Assembly: GCA_025618425.1 (NCBI GenBank)
Contig: CM046850.1
Span: forward strand, 4,599,486-4,663,485
DNA: 64,000 bases
Origin: Heliocidaris tuberculata
Taxonomy: Eukaryota; Echinodermata; Echinoidea; Camarodonta; Echinometridae
Direction of reading: 5' to 3'
Positions 1-26,695 of this stretch are shown piece by piece. Position 1 is the first letter of the stretch. Every line of letters starts with the position of its first letter. The position numbers were made by a program, and so were the translations under genes. Under the pieces are notes generated by a model. That model was not told where the DNA came from, did not search any database, and saw only the letters and a program-made list of their open reading frames with translations.

Positions 1-397
1 ACATATGTCGAGTTCAGGAGGAGACAAGGAGCACCCTGAAAGATAATGGGGAAAATCTGAAAATCTGTATACAAAACAAATGGAGAGTTGTTCACAAAAT
101 CAGCCATTTTGAAGCAATTTTGCCAATTTGAGGATCCCCATAGAAAGTAAAACGAGACTTTACAAACTTCCATAATTCTTTTTATTTTTTAACCAATTTT
201 AATGAAACTTTTTGTAAAGTGCTTCTCTGAATTGTCACTTTCCAATAACATTGATTTTCTCCTTGGGTTTAGGTTTCCTTCAAGTTTGTAGCATGATCAA
301 ATGAACCTTACACTGAATGTGCATGACTTTATAAGAAAAATATGATATGCTTATGAAAAGAAAATCACCATCATATGAATTAATGCTCTCCTTTTCA

Positions 398-900
398 GAA
401 ATCTCATCATGTTATTCCGTCCATTTGGTTCATTCCTCGGTCACCGTCTCGCCATGTACTGGACACTCCATAGACAAATGGTGACCAATATCATGGGGTA
501 CCATATAAAGGTTATCTCGTGTTCTGGTAATGATCCACAAGAAATTCAAACAGAGAATGTTCTTCCCGTCCATTTGGTTCATTCTTCGGTCACTGTCTTG
601 CCATGTACTGGGCGCCCCATTGGTTATAAATATCTTCGCTATCGTGGAGTAGCATTTGTCCCGGTTATGATAGAAGATAAACTCTCACAGAATCAAACAA
701 AAGTTAAAATGACTGTCCAAGACTATAATTTTATCTACCCTGCATAGAACATCGATCCAGTCAAGTAACGGGCTTATCCTTAAGTGCTTTTCTCCTTGTT
801 TGTACATGTATTTTCTGCTCTCAATGTCATAATGTGATTATTCTTTGTTCCTTTATTGCTAAATAATTAATATTTTAGTGACGTACATGTAACAATAAAA
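398..900 (+). CDS. Unrecognised ORF with internal duplication, possible terminal exon
   Basis: The 112-codon frame 409-747 contains two copies, about 140 bp apart, of a block of about 50 bp (TCCATTTGGTTCATTC.TCGG onward through CCATGTACTGG). The two copies are in different frames of the ORF; read as VHLVHSSVTV.PCTG, only the second stays open to the stop after NFIYPA. A T-rich acceptor (CCTTTTCAG) precedes copy 1 and AATAAA lies near 893. This could be a last exon with a duplicated segment, a pseudogene piece, or noncoding. I do not recognise it. Confidence 0.25.
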
Positions 901-932
901 TGATATTTGCCTATCAATGTTGGTAGAAACTG

Positions 933-1018
933 CATATTGTCTGTTTGGAGCAAGAGGGGCGTTAACTCTGTGTTAAAGTATACTAGTTAACGCCTTCTGG
1001 CTCTCAACAGACGATATG
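933..1018. repeat. Hairpin element, copy 1
   Basis: Inverted repeat with arms of about 38 bp (GTCTGTTTGGAGCAAGAGGG against the complement of CTTCTGGCTCTCAACAGAC), including GCGTTAAC on both arms and a short central spacer. A related hairpin lies at 53771-53832, so this is a small dispersed foldback family. Confidence 0.6.
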
Positions 1019-4000
1019 AATAAAGAAAGATTTAAGGAAAGATATTAAGGAAATCAAACTGAAAATCCAAGCCCTTATTGCAGTAACATGCAGACTCCTA
1101 TGCACCAATGTGCATTGTGGTTTTCAGTGACTGTATTTCTCAACCAAGGAATAAGAACTCATATATATTTATAACTTTTTTTAAATGAATGTGTATACAT
1201 GTGGATATACAGTAACTGAAGCTTCTTATAAGGATTTTGCCTCTCCATATACTGTACGTATGTATGCATTCTAGGTTTGGCTACTTCATATAGTGTGCTC
1301 CTATAAGAAAAATTCATAGTACTGGACTTGCAATCAAATCTAGCTAAATGACTATCTGTCATTAGGACTAATCAAGTGGGACTGATTAGAGGTCACTGAC
1401 CTGTGACGCATGAGCCGAAATGGAGCAAAGCTTTATAATGTCAACCTTACTCATCATAGCCAGGAACCATAAACTGTGCGGGTACTCAATACTACAAGTA
1501 GGTGTGTCTCCATTTGCCCAAACAAGCTTAAGATATCAGACTAGTAGTGCTTTAAACAACAGTAAAATGTTTGAAGTTCCCTGTGCCCATTAGTCTGAGT
1601 TGAGCAATCTTGCTTGCTTGAGGAATTACATTGTAGCTCAAGCTTCAGAACATATCAGAGTCTACCTGCATCTTCACCAGCTAATCAGTCCACTAACTAA
1701 CTCCTATGGTAAGTCCTAGTATGGTTGGGATAATAGTTTGAGCATGGACCTGGTACGTCCATGGTTTGAGTTACATGTAATATCCCGATATTCAAGGTAC
1801 AAGGCGAAATAGCCTGCTGTTTGCGACGTTTCACAGTGAATTAACCTCAAGCTAGTTGGGATTGGACTAATTTCCCCGGATAAGAATTAGCAGACTATTT
1901 CCAAAACTCAGGCTAATGAGAATGGGCCTGATTCCTGTGGGGAGAGATGATAACCCATAGTACAACATTCAGCTGTCAGTAGACAGATAGAGGACCCACC
2001 CTAAGATAGGAACAGACTGTCTTGATAGAGGATGTAAGAAGCGGTTTATCACTATGGAATGATGAGAGAGATACTTAGGGTGCATTTATACTCCAATTTT
2101 TCAGGCCAGAATGAGCCTTTTGTTAAGCATTAAGTTCAAAACATGGTTGCGTCCACAGTCAATTTATATAATCGTTGATTATTCGCTATTGTAAAACTCA
2201 CAAAAAGGTGAGTTTTTAAACAGCATCTATCTAAAAACATGGTTTCTGGGGAAGCATAAACGCACAATCATTTGTAAACGCATTTCTATGACATCAAATA
2301 AATGCGTAGCATGCACAGTGAGGTTTGCGAAACAAACTGCAGAACCTGAATGCACCTGGAGAAAAGAAATATAAACAGTACCCTGTGAAACTGTATTTTA
2401 CATGAGCATTTTTTATGAGCGATTCAAAACGCTCATTCTGCCTTCACAAAGAAAGTATAAATGCGCTCTTAAAAGCTTGAATGGATTTCATTGCCTAGAG
2501 AGCAAAGCTCTTTAAAACCTTGGCATAAAATTAATCATGTGCAAGTAATGTCAAATGTATGAGAGTGGTGCATGTCTCTCTGCACCTACTGTAAACCGCA
2601 TGTCAGTACCACTCATAGCTTTTTGTGTATGTACATGTACAAGAACCTACCTGTAGGCCTACAGTCCCACTTATAGCTTTCCATGCATGTTATTTTCACT
2701 GAAAATTGATCTTTCATCAGAAAGAGAAAGAGAAAAGTAATCTCATACTGTAGACCATCAGAGTAAAACTTACATTTGTTTAATAGAGGAGGTCTATGAT
2801 TTCTCAAAGGCACTTTCCTTATTTTTCATCAATATTCTGATGCTTATACAAGTACATTGTTGAGGTATTTGGGGAGCTCCATACATTCAAGAAGTTTGAA
2901 ACCAATGCATTTGTTACAATTTTAACTACTTCCTCATAGTGATAAGCTTATTGACCAAACACAGCCTTGAAAATATACACCCTCTGATTACAAGATACAT
3001 GTACCAATTGATGTAAACAGTCCTTTGTGCCTGGCTAACTACATTCATACTGCACTGTAGCTGGGATGTTTACTACATGTATGTTCTGACTGAATACAGA
3101 TATAGTGGGGTTTTGGGCCTTTTACTGAGAGAATTCAGATTTTTTACGGACACCATATTTAAATACATACATGTATCAGTCCCATATATAGCCTTATATA
3201 CAATCCTGCATGCTGTTTTCAGTCACATACTAGTAGTAACAAAGAGTTTTCATGAGGAAAGATGTGTAAAAAAATTGTCATGTGCTATTAAAATAAGACA
3301 TAAATCAAGGAAGGAGATAAGTCTTCTGAGTTCTTGGAAAAATTATTTTGTATCCTACTGCTAATCACCTTTAGACTTCACACAATACTTTCTCTTTTGT
3401 TTCAATCGAAAAGTCAGTATAGCTTACTGTAGAAATTTTGCTAGCTTAAAAACAAAAAGTAATCTAATACATGTAAGAAACAGGACAGAAATGTAATATT
3501 TTCCTGTAATGGAAATTCTGAGAAGATAATCTTTCGGGTCCATCAATCATGGTTTTTACTGAAAAAGAATAACTACAAACAGCAGCATCCTCATGGGTGT
3601 GGGCTCAACCTCCTTTGGCCTGAGATGACCTCTGTTTGACACTAGATGAACTTATGGATAAGAGATTGTGGTTAGATATATATCACTTTTTATAGCCTCA
3701 GAAAGACAGTCAGTATGAGGTAATATTAGGAAAGGGTCATTGACTTTGATTGTAAACAAACAATACCATTAACAGGAAGTAGGGATACTTCACTCCAAAT
3801 GGGTATGATATGACCCAAGGGTATGTATTTCTTTCACCCATTATCTGGCTAGTCTGTATTCTACTAAGGTAACTATTCTTCCCCTAAAACCATATCAGGA
3901 AATATACTGGCTGTCATTAATTCTTGTGTGGAAGAATTCTTGAAAGCGAGACAATATAGCAAAAGAAGGATTTTTTTCTCTTTGGAAACATATTGCTGTG

Positions 4001-4403
4001 ATGTGCTGTCAGATTAGCTGGTTCCATATAAATCAAAATGTTCTGGGTCAATGCATTTATTTAACATACATGTAAGTTTTTGTTAGTATATCATTTCAGC
4101 AATATGTTTTATTTTTAATAGGCCTCTTATTTTATTCCTACAACCTATGTTCATGACTCCCATTTAACTCATGAAGGATGATTCAGAAAAACTTCTGAAA
4201 CACTTCAATCAAAACATGATTTCATTGTAGTGAATATGCTAAGACTCATGAGTACAGCCATTTCTGGGGGCTTGACTCTAGTAGTAAAAGGGGGGGGGGG
4301 GGGAGGGGGAAAGGCCTACAATGTAGATGAGAAAATACATGCACCACAGCCTGACTGAAATACGGTTAGGATATTTGAACTTTGAAGGTCTGTCTTTCAG
4401 ACC

Positions 4404-4432
4404 ATGAAGCTACAATTGGTCTGTAGCTTCAT
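4404..4432. repeat. Small perfect hairpin
   Basis: ATGAAGCTACA (4404-4414) and TGTAGCTTCAT (4422-4432) are perfect 11-bp arms around a 7-base loop. It lies just outside the MITE starting near 4498. Confidence 0.6.
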
Positions 4433-4497
4433 GTTCAGACTGGATTTTAGTGCGATAACTCCTTGGTGCCAGCACATCTTCCCAGAAGACACAAGCC

Positions 4498-4837
4498 ACG
4501 TTCAGACTAGGTCCGACTTTCCCCGGCAAACCCATAGTGTGGATGCTTGCCGGGACCTCTACCGGTGCTCCCACCAAACTTGTTGGGTTCGGGGACAAAA
4601 TTCTGAAGGGAGAGTGACCTTAGGCACGCACACCTGTTTTCATCACAAGTGCGCATGCACGAAATGTGGTGGCGAAGAACTATGCACAGCGACCTAACGC
4701 ACAGCCGAAACCACTTGAGCCGTGACTGTTCCCGGATAGCGGGGGCACTCGAACACAGTGTGGACGGTCGGTCGTAAAAAAGATAAGATCTCTCCAAACT
4801 GCCCCCCCCCCCAATAATCGGGACCTAGTGTGAACAT
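4498..4837. mobile_element. GC-rich MITE with TIR ending in ACTAGGTCC
   Basis: GTTCAGACTAGGTCC at the left is matched by GTTCACACTAGGTCC read on the other strand at the right. The 340-bp interior is clearly GC- and CpG-richer than the flanks and includes the palindrome GTGCGCATGCAC. Target-site duplication not resolved; superfamily unknown. Several short ORFs here are chance. Confidence 0.6.
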
Positions 4838-5181
4838 AGGGAGGATCTACAGTACTGAAGTGAAGGGCATTGCTTGGGTATCAGATTCCATTTGATGGAC
4901 AGTTGATGGATGGCCTCAGCTGTCCATCCTCTACCTGTGATCATGATCTGCATCCTCAGTACAGATTCTCAATCTTCCGTTGAGAACCAAAAGAGCACCA
5001 AAAGAGAGTTAGGGTAAATGTCCTTCTCAGTCTCAAAAGACATCATCTTCTAGAAATTTAGTTCCCAAAATGGTACAGAAAATTTGTGCATTGATCATAC
5101 TTATAATTTATCATGAAAAGTTCTTTTAAAAAAGGCATGCATGCAAATGTTCCAGTGCACTGGAGTGAAAAACAGATCTCT

Positions 5182-5683
5182 GACCCCGTTCTCACTCACT
5201 TTGAAAGTGGACTTTTGGAGCGGTCTATCTAAGACCCGTTCCTCAGGAACGGTTCTTAGGTGAGTGTGAACGGTCAAAGTGGTCCAGGAAGTGGTCTTCT
5301 GGACCGCTCCAGAAGACCACCTCGGGGAGGTGGTCTTGAGGAACGGGTCTTATTAAGAGCGGTATGGACCGCTCTAAACGTGCAATGTGAACGAAAGCGT
5401 ACTTCAACCGGAAGTGAGCCAGTGACGTTCCGCGCACAAAACAAAGCAAAAGCAATCGATCGGGCAGCCGGCAGGCACGCTACGGTACATCAGTTTGTAT
5501 TCCGCGCGAAAAATTTGACCCGCTGAACTGAGCTGCCATAGCAACAAGGCCACTTTGAATCGTGGAGCGGTTTGAGCGAGAAAAACTGCTCGGAGTGTGA
5601 ACGCTAGCAAACCGTTCCTCAAGACCCGTTCCTCTGGAGCGGTCTAACTAAGACCACTTTCAAAAGTGAGTGAGAACGGGGTC
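5182..5683. mobile_element. MITE with long TIRs and TCT duplication
   Basis: Ends GACCCCGTTCTCACTCACTT and, reverse-complemented, the same sequence, continuing through TGAAAGTGG with one extra base. Flanks show TCT on both sides, a 3-bp duplication as made by PIF/Harbinger-type transposases (family assignment is inference). The interior has subterminal repeats of AAGACCCGTTCCTC and GGAGCGGTCTA. It is GC-rich compared with its surroundings. Confidence 0.75.
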
Positions 5684-5819
5684 TCTGAGATTTGGACCTG
5701 GTGTCTGCTTCTGGTCTCGATACAGGTTTGCAAAATGTACAGGGGCTAGTGGGATACAAGTCTACATATACATGGATTCATGTTGGAACAGCTTGGTTCA
5801 TGAAAATATTCCTAAGAAC

Positions 5820-5857
5820 ATTTTTTTTTTTTTTTTTTTTTTTTGGGGGGGGGGGGG
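5820..5857 (+). repeat. Poly-T to poly-G homopolymer junction
   Basis: A run of about 24 T passes directly into about 13 G. The same arrangement occurs near 18049-18074 and 22238-22258. Confidence 0.8.
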
Positions 5858-7140
5858 TGATTCCATTTAAAATGCAGGAACATGACTCCAACATTGAACA
5901 GATTGTCAACAACAAAGTTCAGCCCCCAAACAACCTAATGTCTACAACTATCCATGACCAAGAGAAGTTACATACATGTATACATATTTTTTAGTGTGAA
6001 CATATATGTAGGGTTTGCTACAGAGCGACATGACAGGTCTATCCATGTACATGTACCTTTCCTGAATAATGACAAGCACATAGCTGTGGCCTTTCTCCAT
6101 CGCACCCAATGCATAACATGCACTGAAAAGAGAAGGCCTACAATACATGCACAATGCAGACGAGAACCCATAGGCCTCTTCGACGAACATGTACTGTATT
6201 CCTGAATGTCTCACTAAGTTCTGCATAGTCAAAAAACCTGTATTATTCAAAGGTGAAAAGTTCAAGCCAATAAATTGATAAACTTAAGCTCACTTTGTAA
6301 GCCATATTGATGGATGACATAAAAACACAATGATCTACCCTGTGGCAAGAAAAGGCATGTCAAAGCTAATGACTACCCCTACTCCACAGTACCACAGGAT
6401 TAACCTTACCTGGTAATCTGATAAGCTCTTCAAATCAATAAGGGGTCAATACCATGTAACACAAAGGGTGACTGTATGCATACATGTATACACAAGGTCA
6501 TAAGGCACTAAAATCATAATTAGACCTAATATACAATGGTCTAATTACAATGCAACTCCTGATATACATGTACATTGTTACAATTCTTTATTGTTGATAC
6601 AATTTATAGGCCTACAGAATTTACAGTTGTCAGTCAGTAAGCTTAAAATGACTTCAAAACAGTGTTAATCCCTTTGTTTGCAAGGCCAAACTTTAATTGA
6701 CTTTTAATACTATGCTCCTGCTAAGGACAAACACTGAAGTTAGCACGGAAAGATTGAAATTGCTCGTATTTCAGAGGTCTTTGGAATGATAGCAAGGACA
6801 TTTGGTCAAGCATCTGAGCAAAAGGATCACCCTAAAATTAGACCTCAATGGCTCACACCTAGGTCTATCTTGCAATAAACCTATAATACCCACTGACATT
6901 TCTGTGTAAGTGTGAAAGCGGTCATCTCAGATTACTTTTATGGTTGATATTCATGGATCCATGCAACCTTAAGATGTACAGATGGTCTATAATGAGACTT
7001 GTCACCTCCTTACCTCACCCAATCACCCTCGACCTGTGAAAGATGGTCTAAAATCCACTAAGTTACAGCCAAGTGACACTCACAGATTTTGCCATTTTGA
7101 AAATGCAGTAATAATATTTCACCCTTTTGTTCAAGCCTGT

Positions 7141-7210
7141 ATCTCTTTGTGTGCACAACTATCTCTTTGTGTGCACAACTATCTCTTTGTGTGCACAACT
7201 ATCTCTTTGT
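7141..7210 (+). repeat. Perfect 20-bp tandem repeat, 3.5 copies
   Basis: Unit ATCTCTTTGTGTGCACAACT three times without change, then a half unit. Confidence 0.95.
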
Positions 7211-7322
7211 CTTTCTTGCCATCTCTGTGCAGTTTGTGTGAAGCAAATTTGGCATTCTCGCAAAATATGTAGGCTACCTCACAAAGAAGTTTTGTCATGA
7301 AACAAGGGAAATGCCCAGGGCA

Positions 7323-8672
7323 GTCTCGCCTGCATCACGCAATTTTCACTCAGTGAAAAATCAAAGATTTGGGGGCACTTAAGGGAAGCTGCCCGTGACT
7401 GAGCCCCCCCCCCCTCCCCCTGTGAGCCAGGTACCCCATTTGTATAACTTAAAACCCCTTCAAGTAAGATTTATTGGATGGTGAAGTTCATTGAAATTAT
7501 TAAGGTGTGTGTTTTTTAATAAAGCAGCAGAATATGTGTACATGAAATAATTGCCATTGGGACACTTTTGGGGTGGTGCCCCTCCATCAGACCCCTTGAA
7601 GATAATGATCTACTATACTTAAACAACTTGAAAACTCCTTCCCCTAAGAATGATTCCTACCTAGTTTGGTTACAATTAATTTAAATGTGGCAATACGTTT
7701 TACAGAAGAAGGAAAAATGTCAATTTAGTGTCACAGGCTTTGGGGGGGGGGGGGGGCTTCCCCCCACTCCCTCCTTAAGGAATATATGTAGGTACCCTGT
7801 TTGCATTAATTTAGATCCTCTTTGCCTAAGGATGATTCTTACCTAGTTTGGTTAGAACCCAGCCATGCATTTTTTTTAAATCTCATTTTCACAATAGGGG
7901 CACTTAAGGGGTGCTGCCCCTGAGCCCCCTTGGAGGCAAGGTACCCTGTTTCAGAAATTGAGGTCTCCTTCCTCTAAGGATGATACCTACAAACTTTGCT
8001 AACAATCTCGCAACAGGGCTTAAAGAAGAAGAAGCAAATATGAATCTAAGTACTGCCAATATTAGTGTTCTTGGGGGCACCACCCCAAGACTCCACCCTC
8101 CCCCCCCCTATATTGGTAGGCACCCCCATCTTCATTAATCTAGATCATCCTTACCAAAGGATGATCCCTGCCAATTTTGGTTGAAATCCACCACCAGCAA
8201 AGTTCTGAGAAGAAGTCAAATGCATACATGTACATACTACATGTACATACATGACTGTATGTAGAGACAAAATTGAATTTTACCAAAAACTTAACCAAGT
8301 TAAACTGAAAATTTGGGTATTCATTTGAAAGAGGGTGACATGAAGACAATCCCTACCAAGAATGATGCCAAGTTTCAAAGAATTTTAACAAATACTTTTG
8401 AAATAAAGTAAAAATTCAAAAACTTAACCTCAGGTTAAGTTTTTGGAACACAATTCAACTCAATTGACCTTAATTGACCTTTGACCTTGACTTTTGACCT
8501 GAAATTTGTTCCACATTATTTGTGATACTCTACAACCCTTGTGTCCAAGTTTCATGGAAATCGAACATATACTTTTGAAATGAGAGCATTTCCAAAATTG
8601 TTGACGCCGTCGCCGCCGCCGCCGTCGGAAAAGCGGCGCCTATGTCTCGCTTTTTGCTTACGCAGGCGAGAC
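7323..8672. mobile_element. 1.35-kb TIR-bounded element with internal ~200-bp tandem array
   Basis: GTCTCGCCTGC at 7323-7333 is perfectly inverted at 8662-8672. Between them are four to five diverged units of about 200 bp, each with a GGGGCACTTAAGGGG-like block, a GCCCC(T)GAGCCCC block, GGTACCC.TTT, and CTAAGGATGATTCCTACC. The right end contains a cluster of TGACCT half-sites and a GCCGCC-rich segment before the TIR. No ORF for a transposase. Non-autonomous DNA transposon or composite repeat. Confidence 0.65.
8465..8500 (+). promoter_or_regulatory. Cluster of four nuclear-receptor half-sites in a transposon
   Basis: TGACCT at 8465-8470, 8475-8480, 8482-8487 and 8495-8500. Successive spacings are 4, 1 and 7 bases, so the cluster contains a DR4 and a perfect DR1 (the RXR/HNF4/COUP-type arrangement). 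Function is unproven; it may simply be repeat-family sequence. Confidence 0.35.
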
Positions 8673-9564
8673 AAAAATGAAATGTAAGCAAATACGAACA
8701 CATATTTAAATCTAAAACTAAGTGTACGAGTTGAGAACTTTCACTTTATAAATATTTTGTAAACATGTGGGAACATGTATGTTTGAATATGAACTCTAAA
8801 TGAACTGTAATCAATCATACCTGATGTTATCTTTCCTTTCTGCCCACTCATGTAGGCTATATGTACATTGTTTATTAATTACGGGCACTTTCATTATGTC
8901 AAATGATATAATGACAAAATGATGCATGCATACTGTTGTACTTCCTTCCTTCTTAGTAAATTAAGATGGTACATGCTGGTACTGCATGCTACATATTCAT
9001 GGTAATTGGTATCATAATACATGCAGAGCCTATGCACTATGCAGGCACTTCAGACATACTGTGCATAAAGTGTGTATCTAGTCCCACAAACACCTTTTCA
9101 TGTACTGATAGGCCAGCCTTGGCCCCTACTCTTACCTCTCAATCTATAGGCCCTGCTGTACATTTCACAATTTGTCTTTCAGTCAGTGCTTGTGCATTTG
9201 TATTGTACATGTACTATAGGCCAAGATACACTGTACATACTGCATGTACTGTAGTAGATCTATGTACTTCACATCTACATGTAGCTTTCAAATTCAATAG
9301 ACTCAAGTCTGCCTGCATGTTTTACACATATGTACCCAGTATGCCTACATACATGTACATGTACAGTGCATGAACACAAATACATAATATTCATGACAAT
9401 GCGTACTGTATAACAAACTTGGCCAACACGCAACAACTTCACTTCATAACGTCTTGAATATATGCAGTCCTGGATAAAAAATTGAAATTTTATTCACTTC
9501 ATTTAGGCTACAGGTGAATTTATCATGTACATGTAATATATGGAGAGTTTGGGGGGTTTAGAAC

Positions 9565-9813
9565 CATCGATCTCTACCAGTGGATAAAGCAATGCCCTCT
9601 ATGTTGATGCGACCGGTCGCCATGTTTTTATCCAAAAAATCAAATCATGTATCTTTTGTATAGGAGTACACTGGGAATGTACACAGCAGACAGTGTCCCA
9701 CGTATTGTGTTTGAGTGTAGCTTTTAGGGCTCCTAATTTTGGTTGCACGGCCGCATCAACTGCTCGCATAGAGCTGTGCATATGATGCTATATCCACTTG
9801 GTAGAGATCAATG
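9565..9813. mobile_element. MITE with TIR containing GATCTCTACC
   Basis: CATCGATCTCTACCAGTGGA at the left matches CATTGATCTCTACCAAGTGG read from the right end on the other strand. The interior has the palindrome GCGACCGGTCGC near 9608. About 250 bp. Confidence 0.6.
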
Positions 9814-11474
9814 ATAACAACCATTGACAGAAATTTTAATCTACATTTGGGTGGGGGGGGGGGGGTTATTCAGCCCCAATATTTTTTGTTGTTGTCCGTT
9901 TGTCATTGTTTCCTACAAATGAAGAATTCAACTTCCTAGAATTTTGACAGTTTTGGGATATTTCCTAGAACAGACTACCCTATAATCTTTATGGAAGTAG
10001 TAATAATGAACTGCCAATTCAAAGAAAAAAATCTGTACAGTATTGATTGAATAAAAAGAGTTAATGCAATTGATCTACTTTTACAGCTGGATTTCACAAT
10101 TTGGTGTGATATTTCAAAGTCTATTGATTTCCGCTGATGTTACACAGAATTGCTCAATTATCAAATCACTTGCATGTAGCATAGTTACAATTACTTACTG
10201 TACGTACACTACTGCATATTTATATTTTCAGAATTTTTCTGGCAAATCTCAGTGCAAGTATACAGTGTACATAGGGCGCTACTTGTAAACATCCAAAATT
10301 CTGTTATTTGCATGCATCTGAAACGGAGCCAGATATCCAAGCCCAAATTATCTGCACATCCACTGTAAATCTAATGAATTAGAGTCACGCAAAAATTCAA
10401 TCTCTTCCAATTTCATAAACATGTTTGTTGTTTGGTTGCTTGTTCATCACCCAAAACGGGAGAATTTTCAACATTTTCCGACAGTTTCCTAGGGCCTATT
10501 CCACCATATGGAGCACACAGAGTTGAGGGTTCTATGACTCAAATGGTCTACCACATGTCTGCCTTTGATCAGAGGTGAAATGTAATGTCTTCCCAGCACA
10601 GCTTCAGATGTGAAACTGAAATGCTACACCATCTTATAAAGATTATTCAGGTGACGCAGCAAAGGATTTTGAAAGCTGTTGAGAGGGGTAGGGGGGAGTG
10701 AATATCTGGGCAAAGTTTTATAACCGAATGCTATAATAATGTATGAATTGCTTTTGATTGATCATAAATAAAGAGCTGGTTGGTGTTTCTTTCATCATTT
10801 TAACCCCTCTCAATAAATAAGCCCATACTGACGTGTTTAATCTTGGTTTTGTTTTGTTTTTGTCTGTTGTTGTCTTTTTCTCTGACTCAGCTGTTTATTC
10901 AATATTCGTTTTATATCTATGCCAACTTCAATACTAGCCTGGTTTAAAGCAGTATGCCCATTAATATTTCCCATTTTAGAGATACATGTATATATATATT
11001 TTTTTCCTCCAAAATTAAAAAATATCCGCAGACTCAGAGACAAAATATTTTGATAAAAAAAGACTAAGCATCATATTTGCTTTGATTTTGAAGTTGAAGG
11101 GAAAACTCTCTCAGCCTGAAGGGAAAACTTCCAGAAACTACCTGGCTTCAAGTTCCATCCAGTACTGAAGGGATTGTTTTGAAAGGAATAACCCTAAGAC
11201 AGTAAGCAGTTGCTGGAGTTGTTGACAAGGTGAGAGAAGATCCAGGGACCCCTATGGTATACCACAAAGCCTGACCAAAGTCTGGCCAACTGCTATCACA
11301 ATCAAATCTAATACAGACAGACTATGCTAAATGAATACGTACATGCACTTGGCCGAAATACTAGCGGCAATACCTGCATGATGTACATGTAGGTTTCCAA
11401 TGGGTTGTACATGTATGACACATGCTCTGCGGTTGTGTTTGATAGTTTATTCAGCCTGACTGCTAAGAAAGCAT

Positions 11475-11650
11475 GTGTATGCTTGTAAGTAAGCAACCAG
11501 GGGGCCGACGGCTTCCAGTCCTCTCCGAGGGACTTGGTAATAAGGATTAATACCTTTATACCAAAGAGCAATACTAGTGCATCCGCTTGGTTTCGAACCT
11601 GGGTCCTCCAGCTACGAGACCACTGCTCTACCACTGAGCCATCGCGCCTC
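11475..11650 (-). mobile_element. tRNA-derived SINE
   Basis: On the minus strand the head begins at 11650 with GAGGCGCGATGGCTCAGTGG, containing an A-box-like segment (TGGCTCAGTGGTAGAG), and continues to a B-box (GGTTCGAAACC). The body includes a GGAGAGGACTGGAAGCCGTC block, a motif I know from widespread marine SINEs. It is not a functional tRNA: no good 3' acceptor strand follows. Confidence 0.75.
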
Positions 11651-12718
11651 AATTCAATTTACTTCATTACCAAATTTCTAAATTTCAACCCTTGACCAAA
11701 CACTACACTGACCCTAGCCCTACACCTAACCTACATGTAAACCCAATTGCAACTCCAACCCTAACCCTAAATCTCTGACGAATAAATCCTGAAGCAATTT
11801 TCACCTTTGAGAAGCATGTACATGTATGTAATTGTATGTATGCTACACTGTAGTATGAATCTGTGCACGGTTGTTTATATTTTTGAAAACATCTTGTCAG
11901 GGACATGTCTCGACATGAGCGATACAAATCAGTGAACACATCGAAAAATAATCCGATTTCATGGAAACGAGGAATCTAATAAGTATTATCCCAGTGCTAC
12001 AATGAGATGTGGCCTCCTTTGTCAACCCTAATTGGTGTCATTAGTATCCATTTTAAAGTAGACAAAGCTACATATTTAGATTTGCACTGTATCTCCTTGA
12101 AATTTTTAGAACTTTCATTGTTGGATTGGAACTTATTCCTGTTAATATCTCAGCTGGTTGTTTAGCTACAAGTTTAATCTTGTTGTTTGTTCAAGCTATG
12201 ATCAAATAGCAGGGGGGAAAATTGTTATTAGGGAAGGGAAACAACTGACATGTACATGTACATGTAGCTGCCATATTGGTCAAGATCAATGATTGAATTC
12301 TATTCTCTATCAATCATGTCACATGGTAAGCTTTATGTATATTTTGAAGAGGTGTAGAACCCTAGAACTTATTTCCTGTTCACACAATCAAGTATGATTG
12401 GACAGTACCCTAAACAAGATAGCAAAGACTTTCAAAAATCAAAATATCAACCTCAGGAAATTTCACTCGCTTAAACTGAAATGTGTGAACATTACAATGA
12501 AATGTTACATAATCAAAAAAATGATTTCTTAAAGCGATACAACTGGGAATTGAATATGCCTTTGAGTTGATTTCTTGAAAGTCTTTGCGATCGTGTTACT
12601 ACATAAAAGACCCTGGACATTTTGAACCTGCGATAACAAATGAAAGTGAATAAGTGAATAAACCCTAGACAATATTTAAACGCTGATAACCCATGAATGT
12701 GAATACACCCCCACTCAC

Positions 12719-26695
<13,977 letters not shown>

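Larger units (their letters stand above)
1..12718 (-). other. Misshapen intron 3 (left part), repeat-rich
   Basis: No kinase exon 4 was recognised. The listed ORF at 398-900, the hairpin, the MITEs and the SINE are the only structured items; the stretches 1020-4380, 5700-7120 and 9820-11470 show nothing beyond scattered ACATGTAC clusters. Assignment as intron is inference from the strand and the incomplete kinase. Confidence 0.55.

Noticed and set aside
8966..9373. 135-codon ORF
   Set aside because: Composition follows the ACATGTAC/TGTACA-rich DNA, giving Tyr/Met/Cys/Thr runs; no domain or splice support.
11576..11650. tRNA gene on the minus strand
   Set aside because: A and B boxes are present, but there is no matching acceptor stem at the 3' side and the sequence runs on into a SINE body.
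11703..11775. Interstitial telomeric repeat (CCCTAA)n
   Set aside because: Only two consecutive CCTAAC units and otherwise degenerate; better seen as a diverged anonymous repeat, also near 19940-20030.
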